Shown here: piece by piece, positions 1 to 6,743 of the stretch
How positions within the stretch are numbered: position 1 is the stretch's first letter
Layout of the letters: every line of letters begins with the position of its first letter
Source: Actinomadura violacea
Lineage (GTDB): Bacteria > Actinomycetota > Actinomycetes > Streptosporangiales > Streptosporangiaceae
Length of the DNA stretch: 64,000 nt
Reading direction: 5' to 3'
NCBI RefSeq assembly: GCF_017573465.1
Contig: NZ_JAGEPF010000011.1
Coordinates: 1 to 64,000 of the forward strand
The notes under the pieces: generated by a model
What the model was told of the DNA's origin: nothing
Database searches by the model: none
The model's input: the letters and a program-made list of their open reading frames with translations, nothing else
Made by a program: the position numbers and the translations under genes

Positions 1-2
1 TC

Positions 3-860
3 CACCACCCTTACCCCTCTTCCCCTCCCCGACGCTTGCCGATCCCCCCGGCCCCCGCGGCCCCCGCCGCGGCGCGTCCGGCCGGCAGGCACGCGGCCCC
101 GGCGCCCGAGGGCGCCCCCGCCGAGCAGCTCGCGCTGCGCGGACGCACCGAGAAGATGTCCAGGATCCGGCAGACCATCGCCCGCCGCATGGTGGAGTCG
201 CTGCAGGTGTCGGCGCAGCTCACCACGGTCGTCGAGGTCGACATCACCAAGATCGCGCGACTGCGGGAGCAGGCCAAGGCCGACTTCCAGTCCCGCGAGG
301 GCGTCAAGCTGTCGTTCCTGCCGTTCTTCGCCCTGGCCACGATCGAGGCGCTCAAGGCGCACCCGAAGGTCAACGCCGTCATCGACAGCGAGACCAACGA
401 GGTCACCTACCACGACGTGGAGAACCTCGGCATCGCCGTCGACGTGCCCGAACGCGGCCTGATGGTCCCGGTCGTGCACAACGCCGGCCAGCTCAACCTC
501 GGCGGCCTCGCCCAGCGCATCGCCGACCTCGCCGACCGGACCCGCACCAACAAGGTGAACCCGGACGAGCTGTCCGGCGGCACGTTCACGCTCACCAACA
601 CCGGCAGCCGCGGCGCGCTGTTCGACACCCCGATCCTCAACCAGCCGCAGGTCGGCATGCTCGGCACCGGCGCCGTCGTCAAGCGCCCCGCCGTCATCGA
701 CGACCCGGAGCTGGGCGAGGTCATCGCCGTGCGGTCCATGGTCTACCTCGCCCTGACCTACGACCACCGGCTCATCGACGGTGCCGACGCCGCGCGCTTC
801 CTCGGCACCATCAAGCACCGCCTGGAAGAGGGCAACTTCGAGGCCGACCTCGGCCTCTAA
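3..860 (+). CDS. sucB: E2 acyltransferase of a 2-oxoacid dehydrogenase complex, 5' truncated
   Basis: The frame is open to the left edge, so only the C-terminal part of an E2 (about 285 residues) is present. E2 transfers an acyl group from its lipoyl arm to CoA in the cytosolic pyruvate or 2-oxoglutarate dehydrogenase complex. An Ala/Pro-rich linker comes first, followed by the acetyltransferase-like core, which opens with KMSRIRQTIARRM and ends with YDHRLIDGADAARF, the DHRxxDG motif with catalytic His and Asp. The lipoyl and subunit-binding domains should lie outside the window. lipB and lipA, which make the lipoyl cofactor, are close downstream, as beside M. tuberculosis dlaT. Succinyl versus acetyl specificity cannot be decided from this part. 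The first dozen codons look unlike the rest of the linker. Confidence 0.93.
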   Translation, partial: HHPYPSSPPRRLPIPPAPAAPAAARPAGRHAAPAPEGAPAEQLALRGRTEKMSRIRQTIARRMVESLQVSAQLTTVVEVDITKIARLREQAKADFQSREGVKLSFLPFFALATIEALKAHPKVNAVIDSETNEVTYHDVENLGIAVDVPERGLMVPVVHNAGQLNLGGLAQRIADLADRTRTNKVNPDELSGGTFTLTNTGSRGALFDTPILNQPQVGMLGTGAVVKRPAVIDDPELGEVIAVRSMVYLALTYDHRLIDGADAARFLGTIKHRLEEGNFEADLGL

Positions 861-893
861 GTCACACGGCCTCTGAGCCGCCGTCTCCACCCG

Positions 894-927
894 GGACCCC
901 GTCGCCCCACGCGGGCGGCGGGGTTCC
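894..927 (+). terminator. Candidate hairpin after sucB
   Basis: A GC-rich inverted repeat of about 14 bp per arm, with one mismatch or bulge, begins 34 bp after the sucB stop. There is no run of T after it, so termination is only a suggestion. Confidence 0.35.
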
Positions 928-1011
928 GCGCGTACCGGGGAAGCCCGGGAACGGCCCGGCGGAAACACGGGACCGCGTTGAGAATCTCAGCATTCGCTGG
1001 CGCCGTCCCCG

Positions 1012-1017
1012 TAGGGT
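1012..1017 (+). promoter_or_regulatory. Leaderless -10 box TAGGGT for the SDR39U1 gene
   Basis: A TANNNT hexamer lies 6 nt before the ATG and no Shine-Dalgarno sequence fits between. This is the arrangement expected when transcription starts on the start codon, and it recurs at several other genes of the window. Confidence 0.45.
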
Positions 1018-1023
1018 GGGGCC

Positions 1024-1911
1024 ATGAGGGTGACCGTGACGGGCTCGTCGGGCCTGATCGGATCGGCGCTGGTGCGGGCGCTGCGGGAGGACGGGCACGA
1101 CGTCGTGCGGCTGGTGCGCCGCGAGCCGTCGGCGCCGGACGAGGCGCGCTGGTCCCCGGCCGACGGCTGCGTGGAGGCGGCGGCGCTGGAGGGCGCCGAC
1201 GCCGTCGTGCACCTGGCGGGCGCCGGCGTCGGCGACCGGCCGTGGACGAAGGCGTACAAGCGCCGGATCAGGGACAGCCGGCTCGACGGCACCCGCACGC
1301 TCGCGGAGGCGATCGCCGCGGCGGGCCACCGCCCGCCGGTGCTGGTGTGCGGGTCCGCGATCGGGTTCTACGGCGACACCGGCGACCGGGAGGCCGACGA
1401 GAAGACGCCCATGGGCACCGGGTTCCTCGCCGCGCTCGTGCGGGACTGGGAGGCGGCCGCCGCGCCCGCGCGCGAGGCGGGGGTCCGGGTCGTCCATCCG
1501 CGCACCGGGGTGGTGCTGGCGCGCGGCGGCGGGATCCTCGGCCGGACGCTGCCGCTGTTCCGGCTCGGGCTCGGCGGACGGCTCGGCGACGGGACGCAGT
1601 GGACGAGCTGGATCTCGCTCGCCGACGAGGTCGCGGCGCTGCGGTTCCTGATCGAGCACGAGCTGTCGGGGCCGGTGAACCTGACCGCGCCGGACCCGGT
1701 GACCAACGCCGCGTACACCGCGGCGCTCGGCCGGGCGCTGCACCGTCCGGCGCGGCTGGCCGTCCCGAAGGCGGTGCTGCGCGCCGCGCTGCGCGACTTC
1801 GCCGACGAGGGACCGCTGGTCAGCCAGCGGGTGCTGCCGCGGCGGCTGGAGCACGCCGGGTTCCGGTTCCGGCACCCGGACGTGGACGCCGCGCTCGCCG
1901 CCGTCCTGTAG
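1024..1911 (+). CDS. TIGR01777 / SDR39U1-type NAD(P)-binding epimerase
   Basis: This 295-residue protein belongs to the extended short-chain dehydrogenase family TIGR01777. The N-terminus is a Rossmann fold with TGSSGLIG at residues 6-13, and a DUF1731-type C-terminal segment (about 245-292) contains LVSQRVLPRRLEHAGFRF. Family members are cytosolic and bind NAD(P); the substrate is not established. It stands alone on the plus strand between sucB and a peptidase gene. The homologue Rv2216 holds the same place between dlaT and lipB in M. tuberculosis, which hints at a conserved but unexplained link with lipoylated complexes. The ATG follows a TAGGGT box by 6 nt, so the mRNA may be leaderless. 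Confidence 0.88.
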   Translation: MRVTVTGSSGLIGSALVRALREDGHDVVRLVRREPSAPDEARWSPADGCVEAAALEGADAVVHLAGAGVGDRPWTKAYKRRIRDSRLDGTRTLAEAIAAAGHRPPVLVCGSAIGFYGDTGDREADEKTPMGTGFLAALVRDWEAAAAPAREAGVRVVHPRTGVVLARGGGILGRTLPLFRLGLGGRLGDGTQWTSWISLADEVAALRFLIEHELSGPVNLTAPDPVTNAAYTAALGRALHRPARLAVPKAVLRAALRDFADEGPLVSQRVLPRRLEHAGFRFRHPDVDAALAAVL

Positions 1912-2032
1912 CGCCCCGGACCCGGCCGGACGCGGGTCGGCCGTACCGAGACCAAGATTCGCTAAAGTCCCGGCCGATTCCGTTCGGTGGCCATACGGTG
2001 ACATTGAGAGAGCTTGCCGACGAGGAGGGCGA

Positions 2033-2770
2033 ATGAGCACCGACGGACAGCCGCACATCCTCGCCATCGGCGGGGGCACGTTCGTCCCGGACGGCCGGGA
2101 GGGCATCGCGCCGAGCCCGCTGATGCGCTACGCGCTGGACCTGACCGGGCAGGACCGCCCCCGGATGTGCTTCCTGACGACGGCGGTCGGCGACGGCGCC
2201 GAGTACGTCGCGCGCTTCTACGCCGGGTTCTCCCAGCTGGACGCCGAGGTCAGCCACCTGTCGCTGTTCCCGATGCCGAGCGTCGCCGACATGCGCGCGC
2301 ACCTGCTCACCCAGGACCTGATCTACGTGTCCGGCGGCAGCGTCGCGAACCTGCTGGCGCTGTGGCGGCTGCACGGCCTCGACGAGATCATGCGGGAGGC
2401 GTGGCAGGAGGGCGTGGTGCTGTCCGGGCAGAGCGCGGGCGCGCTGTGCTGGCACGTCGGCGGCAACACCGACTCGTTCGGGCCGCAGCTGCGGCCGCTG
2501 ACCGACGGGCTGGGCTTCCTGCCGTACTCGTGCGGCGTGCACTACGACAGCGACCCGCAGCGCCGGCCGCTGCTCCAGCAGCTCATCGGCGAGGGCGCCC
2601 TGCCCGGCGGGTACGCGGCGGACGAGTCGGTCGGCCTGCACTACGTCGGCACCGAGTTCGTCCAGGCGGTGTCGTACAAGCAGGACGCCGGCGCGTACCG
2701 GGTCGAGCCGGACGGCCCCGGCACCGCGAAGGAGACGCGGCTGGAGCCCCGCCGGCTGGCGTCCCTCTGA
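2033..2770 (+). CDS. Peptidase E-like serine peptidase (family S51)
   Basis: This 245-residue cytosolic protein matches the S51 family (dipeptidase E, cyanophycinase-like), whose class I glutamine-amidotransferase-like fold places a nucleophilic Ser on a sharp turn. The turn is SGQSAGALCW, with Ser134 as the likely nucleophile. IYVSGGSVANLL near residue 98 is the conserved oxyanion and binding loop, and GVHYDSD lies near residue 175. PepE cleaves N-terminal Asp-X dipeptides; the substrate here is inferred only from the family. The ATG is preceded by a strong GAGGAGGG ribosome site, fixing the start. lipB begins 34 bp after the stop but has its own leaderless-type promoter. Confidence 0.87.
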   Translation: MSTDGQPHILAIGGGTFVPDGREGIAPSPLMRYALDLTGQDRPRMCFLTTAVGDGAEYVARFYAGFSQLDAEVSHLSLFPMPSVADMRAHLLTQDLIYVSGGSVANLLALWRLHGLDEIMREAWQEGVVLSGQSAGALCWHVGGNTDSFGPQLRPLTDGLGFLPYSCGVHYDSDPQRRPLLQQLIGEGALPGGYAADESVGLHYVGTEFVQAVSYKQDAGAYRVEPDGPGTAKETRLEPRRLASL

Positions 2771-2791
2771 GGAAGCGGTCGGCGGGCGGCA

Positions 2792-2797
2792 TAGGCT
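2792..2797 (+). promoter_or_regulatory. Leaderless -10 box TAGGCT for lipB
   Basis: TAGGCT lies exactly 7 nt before the GTG start of lipB, and no ribosome-binding site is present. The same hexamer and spacing precede nadE. Confidence 0.5.
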
Positions 2798-2804
2798 GGC
2801 GGGC

Positions 2805-3542
2805 GTGAGTGATCTGGACGTGCGGGGGGCCGCACCCGAGACGCCCCCCGGGCAGGCGCCGGCGACCGGCCGGCTGGTGATCGTCCACGCGGGCTTCGGG
2901 ACCGCGGCCGTCCCCTACCTGGACGGCTGGGACCTGCAGAAACGCACGCACGCGCTGCGCGTGGACGACGCCGTCCCCGACACCGTCCTGCTGATGGAGC
3001 ACCAGCCGGTGTACACGGCGGGCAAGCGCACCGGCGACCTGGACCGGCCGTTCGGCGATCCCGGCGCCCCGGTCGTGGACGTCGACCGCGGCGGCAAGAT
3101 CACCTGGCATGGCCCGGGGCAGCTCACCGGCTACCCGATCGTGCGGCTGCCCGATCCCTCCGACGTCGTGTCCTACGTGCGGCTTCTCGAGCGGATGATG
3201 ATGGCGGTGTGCGCCGAGTTCGGCCTGGAGACCACCACCGTGGAGGGCCGCAGCGGGCTGTGGGTGCCCGGCACCCCGGACCGCAAGATCGGCTCGATCG
3301 GGATCCGGGTCGCGCGCGGTGTCGCCATGCACGGGTTCATGCTGAACTGCGACAACGACATGGGCTGGTTCGACAAGATCGTGCCGTGCGGCATCCGGGA
3401 CGCCGCGTCCACCAACCTCAGCCGCGAGGTCGGCCGGGACGTCACCGTGGCCGAGGTCACCCCGCTGGTGGAGCGCCACCTCGCCGCCGAGCTCGGCGCC
3501 CGGGAGACCTTCCACCGCACGACGGCGCAACTCGGCGTCTAA
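2805..3542 (+). CDS. lipB: Octanoyl-[ACP]:protein N-octanoyltransferase
   Basis: LipB moves octanoate from acyl carrier protein to the lipoyl domains of E2 subunits and GcvH, the first step of endogenous lipoate assembly in the cytosol. The protein has 245 residues, usual for the family. RGGKITWHGPGQLTGYPI (about 96-112) is the signature segment; RKIGSIGIRV holds the catalytic Lys161, and KIVPCGI holds the acyl-accepting Cys195. The first 20 residues are a poorly conserved extension, so the GTG start depends on the TAGGCT box 7 nt upstream. lipA, the next pathway enzyme, follows after one opposite-strand gene, and the E2 substrate is encoded just upstream. Confidence 0.96.
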   Translation: MSDLDVRGAAPETPPGQAPATGRLVIVHAGFGTAAVPYLDGWDLQKRTHALRVDDAVPDTVLLMEHQPVYTAGKRTGDLDRPFGDPGAPVVDVDRGGKITWHGPGQLTGYPIVRLPDPSDVVSYVRLLERMMMAVCAEFGLETTTVEGRSGLWVPGTPDRKIGSIGIRVARGVAMHGFMLNCDNDMGWFDKIVPCGIRDAASTNLSREVGRDVTVAEVTPLVERHLAAELGARETFHRTTAQLGV

Positions 3543-3583
3543 CCGACACCTGGACGACGCCTGGACGGCGCCTGGAAGGCCGT

Positions 3584-4093
3584 TCAGGCGTTCGGGAACA
3601 TCACCTTGTACAGGGCCTGGCCCTCGTCCGCCGCGGCCCGGAAGTAGCCGACCAGCGCCTCGTAGGCCGGCTTCAGGACGCGGTCGCGGGCGGCGGCGTC
3701 CATCCGGCCCGCGTCCTGCACCCCGGCCTGCACCATCACCGCCGGGGCGAAGCGGCCCGCGACGCCGCCGAACGGCGTGGCGGCCAGGTGGTCGGCGGCC
3801 GGCTTCACCCGGTCCGGCGCCAGGTAGATCACGTCCATGCCGAGCTCGTCGGCGCCGTCCTCGGTGAGCAGCCGCCCGCCGCACACCGCGTCCGCCTCGG
3901 GCTGGCGCCCCTCCCACGGGTCGCCGGTCACCAGGTAGTGCAGCGCCTGCCACACGCCGCCGACGTCCAGCGGCGCGACGGGCACCCGGCGCCGCCAGTC
4001 CGGGTCGCCGAACACGCGGCGGGCGATCCGGGCGGGGTCGGCCTCCCCCTCCAGTACCGGCGGCACCCTGAGGTACGACATTGCCAGACCCAC
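3584..4093 (-). CDS. DUF1877 family protein
   Basis: The 170-residue product matches the DUF1877 (YfbM-like) family of small soluble proteins of unknown function. Typical features are the segment LDVGGVWQALHYLVTGDPWE near residues 45-65 and the ending DEGQALYKVMFPNA. The frame is open farther upstream, but the GTG chosen has a GGAGGA site 5 nt before it and gives the usual family length. The gene is convergent with lipB and divergent from lipA, so it interrupts the lipB-lipA pair on the other strand and probably has no role in lipoylation. Confidence 0.8.
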   Translation of the reverse strand: MGLAMSYLRVPPVLEGEADPARIARRVFGDPDWRRRVPVAPLDVGGVWQALHYLVTGDPWEGRQPEADAVCGGRLLTEDGADELGMDVIYLAPDRVKPAADHLAATPFGGVAGRFAPAVMVQAGVQDAGRMDAAARDRVLKPAYEALVGYFRAAADEGQALYKVMFPNA

Positions 4094-4186
4094 TGCGGTC
4101 CTCCATGCGAACGCTGTTGCGTGACGACAGGGAGTCACCCTAGAGAGAACCGCCGGCGACCTGGGGCCGAAACACGCGAATCAACG

Positions 4187-4212
4187 GTGTGAGCGGGCTA
4201 ACGTCACACGTT
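4187..4212. promoter_or_regulatory. Inverted repeats in the DUF1877/lipA divergent region
   Basis: Two overlapping inverted repeats occur here: GTGTGA and TCACAC separated by 11 nt, and AACGT-CAC-ACGTT. They lie about 90 bp before lipA and could bind a dimeric regulator. The 11-nt gap does not fit a CRP site, which needs 6. Confidence 0.3.
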
Positions 4213-4286
4213 CGAGATCGGTCCGATACGGGTGCGTTAACCGGGGGGCGGCGCCGGCGCGATGTGCCGGCGCGCTGATCGCGACG

Positions 4287-4292
4287 TACCCT
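4287..4292 (+). promoter_or_regulatory. Leaderless -10 box TACCCT for lipA
   Basis: TACCCT lies 6 nt before the GTG of lipA and there is no ribosome-binding site, consistent with a leaderless mRNA. Confidence 0.45.
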
Positions 4293-4298
4293 GAACGG

Positions 4299-5228
4299 GT
4301 GACGACGGTGACACCTGAGGGGCGCAAGCTCCTGCGCGTAGAGGCCCGCAACAGCCAGACCCCCATCGAGCGCAAGCCCGAATGGATCAAGACCCGGCTG
4401 AAGATGGGCCCGCAGTACCGGGAGCTCATCGGCCTGGTGAAGTCCGAGGGCCTGCACACGGTGTGCCAGGAGGCGGGCTGCCCCAACATCTTCGAATGCT
4501 GGGAGGACCGCGAGGCCACCTTCCTCATCGGCGGCGACCAGTGCACCCGGCGCTGCGACTTCTGCCAGATCGACACCGGCAAGCCCGCCGCGTTCGACCG
4601 CGACGAGCCGCGCCGCGTCGCCGAGTCCGTGGCGACGATGGGCCTGAGGTACGCCACCGTCACCGGCGTGGCCCGCGACGACCTGGAGGACGGCGGCGCC
4701 TGGCTGTACGCCGAGACCGTCCGGCAGATCCACGCGGCCGTGCCCGGCTGCGGCGTCGAGCTGCTGATCCCCGACTTCAACGCGGTCCCCGAGCAGCTCG
4801 CCGAGGTCTTCTCGTCCCGGCCGGAGGTGCTCGCGCACAACGTCGAGACGGTGCCGCGGATCTTCAAGCGGATCCGGCCCGGGTTCCGCTACGAGCGGTC
4901 CCTCGAGGTGATCACCAAGGCCCGCGAGGACGGCCTGGTCACCAAGTCGAACCTGATCCTCGGCATGGGCGAGACCCGCGAGGAGGTCTCGGCGGCGCTG
5001 CGCGACCTGCACGAGGCCGGCTGCGAGCTGATCACGATCACCCAGTACCTGCGGCCGAGCCCCCGCCACCACCCGGTGGAGCGGTGGGTGAAGCCCGAGG
5101 AGTTCGTGGAGCTGAACGCCGAGGCCGAGGAGATCGGCTTCGCGGGCGTCATGTCGGGGCCGCTCGTCCGCTCCAGCTACCGCGCCGGACGCCTCTACAA
5201 GCAGGCCGTCGAGGCCCGGCAGAGCTGA
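4299..5228 (+). CDS. lipA: Lipoyl synthase
   Basis: LipA is a radical-SAM enzyme that inserts two sulfur atoms into the protein-bound octanoyl chain left by LipB. The 309-residue sequence has both iron-sulfur sites: the auxiliary cluster Cys56, Cys61 and Cys67 in CQEAGCPNIFEC, and the radical-SAM cluster Cys82, Cys86 and Cys89 in CTRRCDFC. The conserved RSSYRAG near the C-terminus supplies the Ser ligand of the auxiliary cluster. Length and motifs are complete. The GTG start follows a TACCCT box by 6 nt. The DUF4191 gene begins 87 bp after the stop, an order shared with mycobacteria. Confidence 0.97.
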   Translation: MTTVTPEGRKLLRVEARNSQTPIERKPEWIKTRLKMGPQYRELIGLVKSEGLHTVCQEAGCPNIFECWEDREATFLIGGDQCTRRCDFCQIDTGKPAAFDRDEPRRVAESVATMGLRYATVTGVARDDLEDGGAWLYAETVRQIHAAVPGCGVELLIPDFNAVPEQLAEVFSSRPEVLAHNVETVPRIFKRIRPGFRYERSLEVITKAREDGLVTKSNLILGMGETREEVSAALRDLHEAGCELITITQYLRPSPRHHPVERWVKPEEFVELNAEAEEIGFAGVMSGPLVRSSYRAGRLYKQAVEARQS

Positions 5229-5302
5229 TTGCGCACCCCCGCGCCGCCCTCGCGTCCGTTTCACCGGGCGAGGACGGTGTCGGGGCGGGGGTCTCGGCCG
5301 AC

Positions 5303-5308
5303 TATTCT
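5303..5308 (+). promoter_or_regulatory. Leaderless -10 box TATTCT for the DUF4191 gene
   Basis: TATTCT lies 7 nt before the ATG and no Shine-Dalgarno sequence is present. It supports this internal ATG over upstream in-frame codons. Confidence 0.5.
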
Positions 5309-5315
5309 TGGGTTC

Positions 5316-6011
5316 ATGTCGAAAACGCCCGCGGACGGGAGCCAGGAGCGTCCGGGCCGCCTCAAGCAGATCCGCATGGTCGCCCAGGTGCTCCGCCAGG
5401 CCGACCCTAAGGCCCTTCCGATCGTCGCCGCGTCGGCGCTCGGCACCCTGATCGTCGTCATCGTGATCGGGCTGGTGATCGGCCGGCTGTGGTTCTTCGT
5501 CCCGCTGGGCATCCTCGCCGGCGCCGCCGTCGGCCTGATCGTCTTCGGCCAGCTGGCGCAGCGCGCGCAGTACAAGGTGATCGAGGGGCAGCCCGGCGCG
5601 GCCGCGGCCGTGCTGAAGAACATGCGCGGTGACTGGACGGTCACCGAGGCCGTCAGCGGCAACCGCAACCTCGACATGGTGCACCGGGTCGTCGGCCGCC
5701 CCGGCGTCATCCTCGTCTCCGAGGGGCCCCGCAACCGGGTCGGTCAGCTGCTGGGCGCGGAGAAGAAGCGGATCTCCCGCGCCGCGCAGCAGGTGCCGAT
5801 CTACGACGTGCAGGTCGGCGACGACGAGGAGCAGATCGCCGTCGGCAAGCTGCAGCGGCACCTGATGAAGCTGCCCCGCAACCTCACCAAGGCGCAGGTC
5901 GCGGAGCTGAACGACCGGCTCCAGGCGCTGCCCCGCTCCATGCAGATGCCGAAGGGCCCGATCCCCAAGGGCGCGAAGATGCCGAAGGGCCCCAAGCCGA
6001 AGATGCGGTGA
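5316..6011 (+). CDS. DUF4191 membrane protein
   Basis: This 231-residue protein belongs to DUF4191, a conserved actinobacterial family usually encoded between lipA and an RDD protein (Rv2219 in M. tuberculosis). A basic N-terminal segment (about 1-35) is followed by two close membrane helices (ASALGTLIVVIVIGLVIG and LWFFVPLGILAGAAVGLIVF) and a soluble C-terminal domain that ends in a Lys/Pro/Gly-rich tail repeating MPKGP-type units. No catalytic motif is evident and the role is unknown. The ATG was chosen for its upstream TATTCT box; the frame remains open to the lipA stop. A strong terminator follows 13 bp after the stop. Confidence 0.88.
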   Translation: MSKTPADGSQERPGRLKQIRMVAQVLRQADPKALPIVAASALGTLIVVIVIGLVIGRLWFFVPLGILAGAAVGLIVFGQLAQRAQYKVIEGQPGAAAAVLKNMRGDWTVTEAVSGNRNLDMVHRVVGRPGVILVSEGPRNRVGQLLGAEKKRISRAAQQVPIYDVQVGDDEEQIAVGKLQRHLMKLPRNLTKAQVAELNDRLQALPRSMQMPKGPIPKGAKMPKGPKPKMR

Positions 6012-6024
6012 CCGTCCCGCGATG

Positions 6025-6054
6025 AAGCGCCCCTTCGGGGGCGCTTTCCTTTTC
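6025..6054 (+). terminator. Intrinsic terminator after the DUF4191 gene
   Basis: A perfect 9-bp stem AAGCGCCCC/GGGGCGCTT closes a TTCG tetraloop and is followed by a T-rich run (TTTCCTTTT). It separates the DUF4191 gene from the convergent RDD gene and can work in both directions. Confidence 0.85.
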
Positions 6055-6080
6055 CCCGGCCTTTTCTTTTCCCGGCCCGG

Positions 6081-6566
6081 TCAGTTGTGCACGACGGCGG
6101 TGTTGGACGCGCGGTCGTGCATGCCGCGGTAGTCGCGGTCCCAGATCAGCGCCGGCAGGACGAGCAGCAGCAGGAGCGACCGGGCGAACCCCATGAGGAA
6201 CCCGACGGGCCGCCCGTCCAGCCGCACGACCCGGATGCCGCACAGCCGCTTGCCGATCGTGGTGCCGAGCGTCGCGGTCAGCAGCCACGCCTGGATCCCG
6301 AAGATCACCAGCGTCCACAGGCTGCGCTGCGGCGCCGACCAGTCCAGCGCGCGCGCGAGGCCGCTCGCGACCAGCGTCGACAGCCCCCAGTCGATGAACA
6401 GCGCGAGCAGCCGGCGGCCGTAGGAGGCGATGGCGCCGCTCCCGCTCGCCGGCAGGCCCAGCCGCTCACCGGGGCGCCCGAGGTCGGCGCCGGCGGAGCG
6501 CGCCCCCGTCAGCCACGTCTGCGTCCATCGCGGCCGTGCGGCCTGCTGCTCTTTACCACCGCTCAT
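6081..6566 (-). CDS. RDD family membrane protein
   Basis: The product has 161 residues, with a polar N-terminal part (1-45) and an RDD-type domain with three or four membrane helices. The family's Arg and Asp residues are visible in YGRRLLALFIDWGLSTLV (about 49-66) and in WDRDYRGMHDRASNT near the end. TTIGKRLCGIRVVRLDG (about 102-118) is the conserved middle loop. RDD proteins are thought to take part in transport or ion exchange, but the function of this small form is unknown. It is divergent from glnA. The frame stays open far upstream as a shadow of glnA, but an ATG with TAGCGT 7 nt upstream marks the real start. Confidence 0.87.
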   Translation of the reverse strand: MSGGKEQQAARPRWTQTWLTGARSAGADLGRPGERLGLPASGSGAIASYGRRLLALFIDWGLSTLVASGLARALDWSAPQRSLWTLVIFGIQAWLLTATLGTTIGKRLCGIRVVRLDGRPVGFLMGFARSLLLLLVLPALIWDRDYRGMHDRASNTAVVHN

Positions 6567-6573
6567 GGCCTCT

Positions 6574-6579
6574 ACGCTA
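6574..6579 (-). promoter_or_regulatory. Leaderless -10 box TAGCGT for the RDD gene
   Basis: Read on the minus strand, TAGCGT is followed by 7 nt and the ATG of the RDD gene. Confidence 0.45.
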
Positions 6580-6655
6580 TCCGCTCCCCCGGCGGGTTCC
6601 GACCCGGCTCCCCCTGGGGAGGGAGCACGGTGGAGCAGGACGCGACGGCGCCCGC

Positions 6656-6693
6656 GTAACACAGCCGAAACATATGGGACACGGCCGGGAAAC
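6656..6693 (+). promoter_or_regulatory. GlnR binding site upstream of glnA
   Basis: The sequence reads GTAAC-n6-GAAAC-n6-GACAC-n6-GAAAC with exact 6-nt gaps. This is the two-unit GlnR box described for Streptomyces and mycobacterial nitrogen genes (gTnAC-n6-GAAAC repeated); only the third element departs, with A for T. It ends 50 bp before the glnA ATG. A possible -10 box TAACCT lies at 6704-6709. GlnR itself is not encoded in this window. Confidence 0.85.
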
Positions 6694-6743
6694 GGCCCTG
6701 CCGTAACCTGCGAGATGCCCGAAAAGCGCACCGAGGAGGCCGG

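Noticed and set aside
2583..4106. A 507-codon minus-strand frame over lipB
   Set aside because: lipB and the DUF1877 gene explain this region with clear motifs and starts.
4187..4209. GTGTGA-n11-TCACAC as a CRP site
   Set aside because: A CRP-type site needs a 6-nt spacer between TGTGA and TCACA; here it is 11.
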